From NCBI GenBank assembly GCA_030789695.1, contig CM061139.1:5595878-5659877 (forward strand): a DNA stretch of 64,000 bases. Reading direction: 5' to 3'. A model generated the notes under the pieces. It saw nothing but the letters and a program-made list of their open reading frames with translations, searched no databases and was not told where the DNA came from. The stretch comes from Scilla litardierei (taxonomy: Eukaryota > Streptophyta > Magnoliopsida > Asparagales > Asparagaceae). Of the stretch, positions 54,404 through 64,000 are shown one piece after another (the first letter of the stretch is position 1; every line of letters starts with the position of its first letter). Position numbers and translations under genes: made by a program.

Positions 54404-55451
54404 ATGGCATTCAACGCGACATCTGCATCTCATGAAGAAGGTCAGTCTACCGATCGGCCCCCGCTCTTCAACAAAACCAACTACTCTAGTTGGAAGATCA
54501 GGATGATGATCTACATGAAGGGTCAAGACCTTTAGGACATCACGGAGTCGCCATTTGAGGAGCCTACTTCACCTGCGGCCTCGAGAACTAAAGCGGAGAA
54601 GGACTCGATCAGAGTCAATGCAAGGGCTATATGTGCATTCCATTGCGCCCTCACTCCGGATGAGTTCAACCACATCTCCATGTGCAAATCGACCAATGGA
54701 ATTTGGCATACTTTGGAGATTTCTCATGAAGTGTTACTTCAGCATAAGGAAGAGGTTCAACCAACCAAGTCTCAGAAGAAAAAGGGGGTTGCACTCCATG
54801 TCGAGAAGGAGTCATTCAAGTGGAGAACAAACTTTCAACGGGAAGCTCCAAGTGATGAAGAAGAAGAAATGTTAGCGACGATGACTACATCGAGCTTGCC
54901 AAGCAATTCAAGAATTTCAAGGCATTTCTCAAGGACAAGCAATGTAAATCCTCGTCAAAGTTTGCCTCCCACTCTAACAATTCTTTTTGTTTCAACTGTG
55001 GAGGAAAAGGTCATCATGCTACTGGATGTTCTTCCAAACCCACCGAAGATACCTATAAGGTGAAATGGAAGAAGTATTGGAAAGTCAAGTCCGAGTTCAA
55101 GAACCAAAAGAAGGGACTTATCGGTACTTTTGATGATTCCGATGTGGACACATCAAGTGATGAAGAAGATGATGACAAGGAGCACGATCACAGGTGTTTC
55201 ACAACTTTTGATGATTCTTCATCAATCTCCTCTAGCTCAAGCGATGAAGAGAAAGAGGCGTGGCTCAACCCCAAAGAAGAAATGTGCTTCATGGCTAATG
55301 GGAAAGAGTCTTCGTCAAGCTCAAGCGAGGAGGAAAGCGATGAGGAAGTCAAGGAGGAAAGCGATGAGGAAGTTGAGGAGAAAAATCTATCCTACGAGGA
55401 GCTCGAATACCGCTTAAATGTGGCCTCTAACTTGGCAAGTAAGTGCATCAA
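54404..55451 (+). pseudogene. gag: B gag, first part, with stop and deletion
   Basis: ATG 54404 (MAFNATSASHEEG), then PPLFNKTNYSSWKIRMMIYM, TAG at 54533, VNARAICAFHCALTPDEFN and GIWHTLEISHE. An internal deletion then joins directly to a Lys-rich segment. A zinc knuckle CFNCGGKGHHATGC is readable near 54990-55030 in another frame, followed by KGLIGTFDDSD and long Asp/Glu/Ser-rich stretches up to NVASNLASKCIN, where the solo LTR enters. Gag would be the only product of B. Confidence 0.83.
55447..55451. other. Target-site duplication ATCAA of solo D-type LTR
   Basis: ATCAA precedes the LTR here and follows it at 57923-57927. Confidence 0.92.
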
Positions 55452-57922
55452 TGTCACGACCCGCTTCCCTAAAATGGAGGCGAGACGTGAAAAGGTCCGC
55501 ACGGGAGTGGAGCTGTGAAGCCCCAAACCCGATAAGCGTCAATAAAACATAAGCAGGTCCCTGTAACCACAACAGAATAACAATAATAACACAAGGAGAG
55601 ACTGAAAATAAAATCTCACATCTCAGGCAATGTCCAACATGAATATAAGTCCAACATCCAAAAAAGCCACCAGGCTAAAAGAAAAGAGTCTAAAGGCCCA
55701 GAACAAGGCCAACAAAAGAACGACATAACAAAGTATGGGTGCTACGCACCGATAACAAAACAACTGTCTAACAAAAGTAAAACAAAACAAAGACACTAGG
55801 ACTGGTCCCCAGTGTCCACGTACTCCCCGTCAAACACAAGCTCGGGCTCGGCGTCAGCAAACACCTCGTCCTCAACAAGGTACTCAGGCTCAGGATCTAA
55901 CATGTGTCACCCAAAAGAGTAAAGGGGCACATGTTATCAAGTCTAAAAGACTTGAGTAAGGAAACTGAAAGTAAGGCTCTAGCAACCTAGCAGTTTAGTA
56001 TGCATGACATGGCAGTTATAACATGAGTGCACAATTAAAACATGGCAAGACAATTTGTACAAGAGAACAATCATCGGGACAAGACAAGACAAGACAAGAC
56101 AAGAGTAGCCACGCTACTATCAATCTCAATCAATTCACTATTCACGTTGTTTTGTAGATGTTTACGCCTTACAGCTGAATGGTTTCACATTCGCTGATTG
56201 GCCGCTTAACAACTACCCCAAACCCAAGAGTTTACGCCTTACCACTGCAGTTGCTGATCGGGCAGACTCCCAGTTGATTGGTCGCTTAACTCTTACCCCC
56301 AATACCCACATGTAATGGAGCCAGGGTCCCCGCACAATGAACTCAGCTAGTGATCCTGGGGTTGCCCCGCACATGAGCTCGCATTATTAAACATTTGGCG
56401 TAGGGGTGCACCTAGCCGGAAACACGCAATTCGGTTATTGGCTATCAACCAACACATGGCCCGCTTCTGGAACACGAGCCAGGAACACAAGCATTTGTAG
56501 CAAAGCTACGCAATCACAAAAACACTTAAAGAATGCAATGACATGACAATTAATTTGCGTACCGTTAATGGAAAGTAAACATGACATGGTAATTGTGCAA
56601 CATGCTAAATGTCGGAACTAGCTTCGTTGTCAAGCTAGTTCCCCAATTTGCGCCTAGGCGAGTATCATTTCGTCGCCTAGCCTCTTTTACGCCTACAACT
56701 AGCAAATGGCCTAAAACATGGCCTAAACCCTAAGTGGCAAGTTTCACTTACCTAGCACCGGGGATGACGACCACTTCGTCACACGGATGCCAATCTACGG
56801 GGAAATCGCTGTTTTGGGGGAACAATCATCAAACAACATGAAATTATATTAGGGTTTCATAAAAATATAAATAGGTTAAGAAAACAACAGTAGATCGATT
56901 TCTTACCAAGAGGAGACGGAAGAAACACTCCGGGGAACCCTAGGATCAGATCTGGAAAAGATTGGAGAAGATTGGGGAAACTAGGGTTTTGGGGGATTTG
57001 GGGATTTTGATGGATTTGGTGAGATTTTGGGGAAGATGAGAGGTAGATAGAGTGGATGGATGGTTTGGATGATGGATTTAGGGCTTGGAATGGAGAAATG
57101 AAGCTTGGAGGAAGATGGGGGCTCAAGGGGGAAGATTTTAGGGTTTTGGGTCGTGTTGGGGAAGAAGAAAACGTTTGGGTTGGGTTTAAATAGGTTGGGC
57201 TGTCGGCTGCCCAGAAATTAGGGTTTCAACACTGGTTAGTCGGTCAAAGAGCAACCACTGACCGACTAGTTTGGCAACTAGTCGGTCGGTCGACCAACGC
57301 AGACCGACTAAGTGCAAACAGTAACTCCTAAATGAAAATAGGATTTTAGAGTTAGTCGGTCCATGAACAAATTCTGACCGACTAGTTTAGCATCTAGTCG
57401 GTCGATGAACGTTCTTAGACCGACTAAGAGTAAACAGTAACTCAACTAAAATTAAGATGATGTGTTAGTCGGTTAAAGAAGCATTGCTGACCGACTAGTT
57501 TGCAACCTAGTCGGTCAACCAACGTTCTTAGACCGACTAACGATAAACAGTAACTCCTGGGAAATTTAGAAAGCCAACTAGTCGGTCCAAGAAGGATTGC
57601 CGACCGACTGGATCGTCATCTAGTCGGTCGGTGCCCCTTCTTATACCGGCTAATGAGCACCAAAAGTTCCGATACGGAGCACGAGGCCCCGGAATCGATT
57701 CCTAAGACTCATAGGCTTGATCTAATAGTTAGATACGACCGTTATGAAGTCTGTCACGAGTGACACACTTCGAAATCGACGATCCTAAGGAAGAAACGAG
57801 AAAATACGACGAATCGATCGAAAATGAAAGCTACGGAGACGAAAACCACACATGAGGAGAAAATCAACCAAAACATATATTATATTATATTAAATCCAGA
57901 TACATGAAAAGCAGTCGTTACA
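55452..57922 (-). repeat. Solo LTR of a D-related chromovirus
   Basis: 2471 bp with the same ends as D (TGTCACG...GTCGTTACA on the plus strand) and clear similarity along it, but more diverged from the D LTRs than they are from each other. It includes the TAGTCGGTC cluster at 57237-57640 and a TATTTAA box near 57187. A (CAAGA)n run lies at about 56080-56106. Perfect ATCAA duplications show a solo LTR left by recombination. No gene is seen. Confidence 0.93.
57237..57640 (-). promoter_or_regulatory. TAGTCGGTC cluster in solo D-type LTR
   Basis: The same paired motifs and GTAAACAGTAAC spacers as the D LTRs. Confidence 0.83.
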
Positions 57923-57927
57923 ATCAA

Positions 57928-58664
57928 CTTATATTGTAAATTGAAAGCTAATCTTAAGAATACTATGAGTAGGGTGCATGCTTTAGAAACTGCTAGTTAA
58001 TCCATGATGAAATGCATGATTGTGACACTAGTGAGAGGGACACACTTCTTTCTCAAGTTAAGGAATTGAGCTTGACTAATGATAATCTTGTTGCTCAAAA
58101 CCTTAGCTTAGAAACTCGCATTCAATAACTTACGTTGAAATGTGAAGAGGAATCCTGAAGCTCAAAAGCTTTGTGTATTCTAAGGATTCACTCCACGATT
58201 TGCTTGAAAAACAACATCCGACAAATCATAGAGGAGGTTTGGGGTATATTCAAAATGTGGTACCCAAATCCACCTCTAATTCCTCTTACGGTGCAAATCA
58301 AGAAATATTGCTAAAGCACATAAGAAGAATCACCATGCTTTCTTGTACAATAATAACATCAACAAGAAGCAAGAAGATCACAAGGTGATGAGGAAGAATG
58401 AAGACTCTTCAGTTTTTGCTAAGAAGCAGAATCCTCATTCTTTGCATGCCAAGAAATTCGTTTCTACACCTAAGCATGCCACATCCATCCCTCTTGCAAA
58501 GGCAAAACCCTTGCCTAGGAAATCCTTGAGTTTATAGATTCCCACTAAGGTTAGTGTGCAAGAGAGAGATAGTTACAACAACTCTCTAGCTAGGGATGTG
58601 ATCACCTCATGTGATTACATTAGAAAATCAAACTCCTCTTGGGTTTGGTTCCCTAATGTTTAGG
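57928..58664 (+). pseudogene. gag: B gag, C-terminal part
   Basis: After the solo LTR the Gag coiled coil continues (CKLKANLKNTMSRVHALETAS), with several stops and frameshifts. It continues through HDLLEKQHPTNHRGGLGYIQ (about 58182-58250), the characteristic segment before the Gag C terminus, to the end VWFPNV near 58650-58664. Corresponding parts in S1b are KDHLDKILSDLLPANHH and WLPKV. No pol follows. Confidence 0.75.
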
Positions 58665-59667
58665 TTCCTCACACATATGCATATTGCATGGGTATTGTGC
58701 TTAAATATTTATTTTTTAGCATACCCATTGTTTGTGTGTGTTTCATGATTTTGAAAATGTTTTCAAACTTATTTTCATGACAATGGGACCTTGGGGAAGA
58801 CATTGGCATACATGCATTTGTTGATCCATATGTATGTCAATGGGGGAGTTATAATATCTAATATGTTTCAAATATCTTTAAAACATATTTTAACTCTCAT
58901 TTTAGGTTTATTGATAAAGATCATTATTTACAATTGGTTATTTTGGTCTTGATCTTAACCCATTGATATTGCCAATATGTTTCATGTTATATCCCTTTTT
59001 GGCAATATCATTGTGTATCATTGAAGCTTGATTTTTTTCATATCTATTGCTTTGATACACTTTAGGCCCATGGCTCCAATATTTGTATATCAATTGGTAA
59101 AGGGGATTATTTTCCTAGATTCATTGTCTACAATTGGTATTACCTCAATTGTTAGAGATTGTGTATCTTCTACTTTACAATTGGTATTAGATCCTAGAAG
59201 TCAATATTTGACCATTTCTATGATCTAGGGGGAGCATGGGATAGTGATTGATACCCACTAAATTTTTCAATTTGGTATAATACATCTCCTTATTTATTGC
59301 ATATTGTCACATATTTGGTTAAGATGACAAAGGGGGATATTTTTGATGTCCACCTTTTTGACGATGTCAAGGGGGAGATATATATGCATTATGTAAATGT
59401 AACTCTTGTATTTCATACATATGCAATTTGGGGAGAGATATATGGGATTGCATAAACCATTCATGTTTGCATGATATTGTCTATTGCAATTGGTTTATAT
59501 AATCCATGCCTATTATATGTCACCATGACTTTATTTGGTATAATGAGTTTTTATTATTATGTATCTCATTATACAATTGGTGCATATAAGTAGGGGGAGC
59601 TCATTAGCATTGTGCTTTATTTCTTTGTGTTTTACATAATGTGTGTCATCATCAAAAAGGGTGAGAT
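58665..59667 (+). other. B 3' region: polypurine tracts and CAATTGGT repeats
   Basis: No gene. Purine tracts of the A-GGGGG-A type lie near 58841, 59229, 59332, 59370 and 59593, with TTGGGGAGAG near 59429; the last tract, AAAAAGGGTGAGAT (59655-59667), is mutated. CAATTGGT occurs at about 58931, 59091, 59131, 59179, 59486 and 59574. Confidence 0.7.
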
Positions 59668-61486
59668 TGTTGAGTATTGGTGTTTCATACCAATCTTATT
59701 TTGATGATGATCACAACATTATGTTGTTGCTAATGACTCTCTTGTTTTAGTCTCATAGTTTCATTTCAAGAATATCTTTCTTGGAGACTAAACACTTGGT
59801 GCAAGGATGGACATCAAGTGGAGAAAGGCCAAGGCTTGGACTCAAGGGGTGCCAAAGCTTGGAGATGATGGAGAGCATCAAGGCATCAAGATTGAAGACA
59901 TAGACTCTAAGAAAAGCAATGTAATCCATGTAATATTTCCTTTATTTCTTTCTCTCTCATTTTGAGTCTAGGTTAATGTAATGCCTTGATAGATGGTCTA
60001 CTCATTCATGCATATGCATTTAGCCATCTTAGTGAGCCTTAGGATTATCACAGAATCCAACCTAATAGGTTCATCTTGACCAAAGACTCATTTAGAGCCT
60101 ATGGCTTTCCATCAGTCGCCTGCTGAAGGATTTACAGTCGACTGGGTGATTTCCACTCACATGTCGATCCTTCTAAAGTCGACTGATATGCACTGCTCAA
60201 GTCAACATTTCTATTGACTCTACTTGAGCTTTACGCAACAGTCGACTGATGCTCAGTTTACAGTCGCTTGTATATTTACAAGTCGCCTGTGAATTGGTCA
60301 ACAGTCTTCTGAGTAGCATAAGTGCATTCACTAGTTCTCTCTATTTTTCTCCAAATTCTGCATCACTCGACTGATGAAGGTCTTACAGTCGTCCGGCTAT
60401 TTTACAGTCGACTGTATTATTGACATCAGTCGCATGTATGCTTATATGGAGAAAGAGTGTAGCTCTCTGTTTTATTCCATCCCCTGCAGCAGTCGCCTGC
60501 TGAAGGTTTACAGGCGCATGTCCTGTTTACAGTCGACTGTATCGACTTCATCAGTCGACTATCCTGTCTCAGATTATAGTAGTTGGATATTTTCTAGCCG
60601 TTGATCAGTCGACTGTCTTTTGATCATCAGTCGACTGTCGGTGTCGTTTTCGCCCAGTTTCTAGCCGTTGCAGCCTTGTGCTTTCGGCTGTTTCCTTGGT
60701 CTTTGAGGGTTTGTATAGGGTTCCAATATATATGAGAGGGCTGATTTCATGAGAGCTTCTTGATGCTATTGAAAATCATAAGAGATCAATAAGCCACTCT
60801 CAAACTCTCTCAATTCCCTTTTTGAGCTCTCATTCTTCTTCATGCATTGGAGTCCAGCTCAAGGGAAACCATCCAAGTGCATTCAAGCCAATCTCAACAC
60901 TTGGAGATCCTCTTCCATTCCTTGCATTCATCTATGAGTAAGCATCTCAATGCATAGGTAAGAGTATTTATTTTACTTGGTGATTCTTGTAACACTAATT
61001 CTCTTTGTGGGAATTAGTCTTTCTCTCTTTGTGGGAGTTTATCTCTTTGTGGGATTAGGATATTCTCTTTATGGGAATAACTCTCTTTGTGGGAGTAACT
61101 GTCTTAGGGGAGTTTGGTGTCCTAGTGTAGGGATAACCCTAATTCTCTGAGTGGGAGTTAGTAATTCTCTAGGTGAGAGTTTGACCCTTGTTTGGGTCCT
61201 TGTGTAGGGCAAAATCCTCTTGGTGAGGTATCTCTTTGTGGGATTTGTATTCACTTCTCTTTGTGGGAATATAGTGAATATTGGTGGGCTGGACGTACCA
61301 TTATTTGGGGAACCAGGGTAATATCTTGTGTTTGCGTTTGGATTGATTATGTCAATTATTTCCTCTTGCATTTATTATTCCGCATTTGCAAGTTTAATTT
61401 TAATTGGACAATTATATTGCCATTACACTTTTCACCCCCCTCTAGTGTGTAGTTGTTATTATTGCAAGGGTAAGGCGATCCTTACA
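59668..61486 (+). repeat. 3' LTR of B
   Basis: 1819 bp, TGTTGAGTATTGG to CGATCCTTACA. Palindromic cluster 60114-60645, TATA box TATATATGAG at about 60726. No gene is seen. Confidence 0.95.
60114..60645 (+). promoter_or_regulatory. CAGTCGACTG palindrome cluster (LTR B 3')
   Basis: Same cluster as at 52983-53512, with different individual copies decayed. Confidence 0.82.
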
Positions 61487-61705
61487 AAATGCATCTATCC
61501 CTTGTTAAGAAACATTCGTGTAAACTGGTCCAAAGTCATCATGGATTCTATCCTTGCATCTGCATCTTTAGATAGAACCTCATCCACTCTTGCTTATGGT
61601 CAGTTTCTTACAACTCTCTTCAATGCGTATGACATTCCTTTGGAGAATGAAACCGAGGTTCTGGAACCGGCCCGTGTCTTTGATGTAATGCACTCGTCCG
61701 AATGA
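61487..61705 (+). pseudogene. C env-like ORF, conserved-domain part after B
   Basis: It continues the frame interrupted at 52538: YPLLRNIRVNWSKVIMDSIL, LAYGQFLTTLFNAYDIPLE and VFDVMHSSE, then TGA at 61703. It parallels the S1b segment SEINWARIILDKM ... YPCLLTLVFRRFGVPL, so it is the second half of the plant-transposon domain. The stop overlaps the ATG of the next frame, and a one-base indel probably separates the two. Confidence 0.75.
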
Positions 61706-62070
61706 GTCTTCACAAAGACCTCGACCAGAATATTCCAGAAGAGAAGCTTGCTGCCGAAGGAGGTTTGTCATCCTCTAGGAAGAAAGGTAAAGAACCTCTT
61801 ATTATTGATACAGATGAAGAAGAAGAGGAGAATGATGGTGAAGAAGGAGAAGAAGAAGAACCACCTGCATACATTGTTGATCTTCAAGATATGCTCTTGA
61901 TGAAAATTGGAAAATTGAGGATTTCTCAAGAGAAAGGCTTTGGAGTCCTCAACAAAAAGGTGGATGATCTGAAGGACTTTGTGGTGAGCCTCAACAAAAT
62001 GATGGAGGAGACTCTGAAGTTGATCCTTGACGAGATCAAGGAATTGAAGAAAAATGGAGGATCTTCATGA
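61702..62070 (+). pseudogene. C env-like ORF, acidic coiled-coil C terminus
   Basis: 122 codons from ATG 61702 (MSLHKDLDQNIPEEK). A KKGKEPLI basic patch, a Glu/Asp-rich run (TDEEEEENDGEEGEEEE) and a predicted coiled coil (VLNKKVDDLKDFVVSLNKMM) follow to TGA 62068. Layout and position equal the F pieces at 27458-25261, which supports the assignment of both. It may have been one protein with the upstream frame before the indel near 61702. Confidence 0.68.
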
Positions 62071-62573
62071 ACTGGCTTATTTGGTTTCTAAAACAATGGG
62101 TCTTTGAAAACATTTTTCGCTGGTCTGTAATAACTGTACTATGTTGTGGTGTTTGAACTTATGCTTATGGTTTGATATGCTTTGATATGCTTTGACATGC
62201 TTTGAATTGCTTTATTATGTCATACATATCTACTAACTTTGTTTTGCATAAAATTATCTAGAAATATCTTGAAATATTTTGAATTTTCTTGATTGAAGAA
62301 TTCTCTCCAACTGTTAAATATTTGTTGAATATAGTTGTGTTGCTTATGGTTGTAATGTTCAACATATTTTTTTGTCATCTTTTTTATTGATAACAAGGGG
62401 GGAAAGGGGTAAATGCAAAAATGAGAATGAATATCTTGTTATGCTAACCGGCTTTGATGCAGGGGGAGCACCTCATCTAAGCAGAGGGAGTAAGTTATCT
62501 TACTCGATATTTTATTTAGCTAATTTATTCATTCTATTTTTCATTTGGGTGTCATCATCAAAAAGGGGGAGAG
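62071..62573 (+). other. C 3' region with polypurine tracts
   Basis: Non-coding, AT-rich, with TTTGATATGCTTTGATATGC-type short repeats at about 62170-62210. Purine tracts near 62397, 62461, 62483 and 62561-62573 (AAAAGGGGGAGAG); the last adjoins the 3' LTR. Confidence 0.75.
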
Positions 62574-64000
62574 TGATGGGAAATCGAATCCCACCCCTAA
62601 GTGGTTTTGATGATGAACACACCAAATGATGTTAGTGTACTAATTACACTCCAACTTAAGTGTGCACGTTGTGCAATTGATAGCTTTATGCATATCCTGA
62701 AGAAAGCTCAACCACACTTGGAAGACGGAGACGAATTTGCAAGCTCTACATAAAGCACAAGTATAGCTCAATAATGAAGCTCATGCAAGTGCTCTAGCTT
62801 AATGAAGAAGAGCTCAAATTCAAGAGAAGTACGCATCTACTGCAAACATCTGATCGGCTTCCTGGAGATCTCATCTTGGTATAGTGTGTGAGTATGTTTC
62901 TTTAGGACTATGTTAAAGCCAAGCAAATATTGTGCGCACACACACAAAATGATTTTAAAAGCAAAAACATTTATAAATGTTTTTAAACTCTTGAGAGCAT
63001 TAGCTAGTTGGTTTAATTCTTAGAAACCAAACTCCAAAACCCAGGAGTTGATTACACATCTTGACTAGCTGAGTTTCAGTGAAAAGTGCTCTGGGAATAG
63101 ACTGCCAAAGGAGGGAATCGACTACCAACTGAGCAGAATTTATCATTGAAATTCTCTGGGAGTCGATTACCTCAAGTAGGGAGTCAACTACCAGCTGTTG
63201 TTTTTCTTCTGCGTTTTGACTTCCCGATTTCACTCCTCTTCCTCATTTAAAGGACCAAAAGTCAAACATTTTTTGAAATTTTAATTCCCTTATGAAACTC
63301 AATAAATAAAGCTTTTGAGATCATTTCAGAACACATAATCTCTATATTCTCTCTTGAGCTGAATTCTGTTCTAAAGATCTCTCATCGCTCTATTGATCTC
63401 AATGTTTATAGCCAATTCTGTTTTTTAAATTGTGATCTCAGTTCTTACTCTGAAATTATTTTTTTTTGAGATCTATATTTTATTTTGGCTATTTTTAAAA
63501 TTGGTTTTTAAAATTCCTTACGCTTTAATTTCATTCTTGAAAAGATTTCTGAAAACAAGAGATCTAGATCACAACAAATCTCATCATAGTCCTTGTGTGT
63601 TCTAAAGATCAATTTAAATTTTTTTAGCCACATAAACGCACAAATTGCAATATTTATCTTGGCTATAGAATTTTAGGTGTAAACCAATCTCCATCAAATA
63701 TTGTGGAGAATTTGATTTTTATTTCTATTCGGTCTTCCCCTTTGTGATAAGGGACGGTGTAAATAGTAGACAAGTCTATGTGGTTGGAAAATCTTAGTTA
63801 AAGCTGGGTCGTTGGAATTCCTAACGGTTGAAGTTAGGTAATTGTATTGCCAAGGCAATATTGGATAAATCTTGTACTGGATTGGTCATGGACTGGACGT
63901 ACCTGGGTTGCGGGGAACCAGGATAAAATCGCTTGTCTTTGCATTTGCTTTTCTGTGATTGTTTATATTTCTTGTACAATCATTTTTTTTGCTAATCTTA
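62574..64000 (+). repeat. 3' LTR of C (runs off window)
   Basis: It starts TGATGGGAAATCG after the polypurine tract and matches the 5' LTR (48104 onward) from about 62811. Its four GGGAGTCGACT motifs (63091-63195) each carry a base change. Nothing else is coded here. Confidence 0.88.

Larger units (their letters stand above)
52539..61486 (+). mobile_element. Gag-only Sirevirus-like element B
   Basis: 5' LTR 52539-54367, primer-binding site, degraded gag interrupted by a solo D-type LTR, a 1-kb 3' region with many polypurine tracts, and 3' LTR 59668-61486. No protease, integrase, RT or env-like frame is present. Same LTR family as solo LTR A. Confidence 0.93.
48104..64000 (+). mobile_element. 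Sirevirus-like element C without pol, interrupted by B
   Basis: 5' LTR (about 48104-49562, its first 235 bp missing), initiator-Met primer site, degraded gag, no pol, internal GGGAGTCGACT motifs, env-like frame, element B (52539-61486), rest of the env-like frame, polypurine tracts, and 3' LTR (62574 to beyond the window). The architecture is Sirevirus-like but it cannot make its own RT or integrase. Confidence 0.82.

Overview
This 64 kb window is plant nuclear DNA made almost entirely of nested LTR retrotransposons. I found no host gene, tRNA, rRNA or CRISPR array that I could support. The plant origin rests on several features. Most Copia-type elements have primer-binding sites complementary to initiator-Met tRNA. 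Sirevirus-style runs of AGGGGGAG polypurine tracts are present. Two Athila-type Gypsy elements and a Tekay/Del chromovirus occur, and extra env-like ORFs are common. The species cannot be named from this sequence.

Left block (1-22969). An Athila-like element on the minus strand (16353-22969; gag-protease and an env-like ORF, no RT or integrase) is cut at 16352 by a plus-strand Sirevirus, S1b (5523-16352; damaged gag, open pol, open env-like ORF, 3' LTR). The 5' LTR of S1b is reduced to 37 bp because a second, minus-strand Sirevirus of the same family (S1a, 1-5522) abuts it head-to-head. Segments 1-3765 and 5560-9300 therefore form a large, near-identical inverted repeat.

Middle block (22975-48103). 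A Tekay-like LTR (22975-24711) is followed by a fragmented minus-strand env-like ORF of another Sirevirus-like element (F). F is split by a solo LTR (25407-27224, duplication AAGAC) and by Athila-like element E (27515-48017). E keeps RT, RNase H, integrase and an env-like ORF but has no gag-protease. It is split by Tekay chromovirus D (31598-41139, minus strand, duplication ATGCT), whose coding region needs two short GT-AG introns to read through.

Right block (about 48104-64000). Sirevirus-like element C has gag and an env-like ORF but no pol, and its 3' LTR runs off the window. It is split by gag-only element B (52539-61486, duplication AAATG), which is split in turn by a solo D-type LTR (55452-57922, duplication ATCAA).

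Two observations stand out. First, every LTR family examined in detail carries a cluster of its own short CpG-containing palindromic motif (TAGTCGGTC/GACCGACTA, ACTCGGCCGAGT, CAGTCGACTG, AACCGATCGGTT, GGGAGTCGACT). The four elements with an env-like ORF that are covered here (S1b, the Athila-like element, E and C) each carry a second cluster of the same motif inside the element, just upstream of that ORF; the two elements without one (B and D) do not. This suggests an LTR-like internal promoter or control module for the third ORF, found in both Copia and Gypsy. Second, the Sirevirus S1 LTR (Copia) and the Tekay D LTR (Gypsy) share several hundred bp of upstream control region, which points to exchange of promoter modules between superfamilies.
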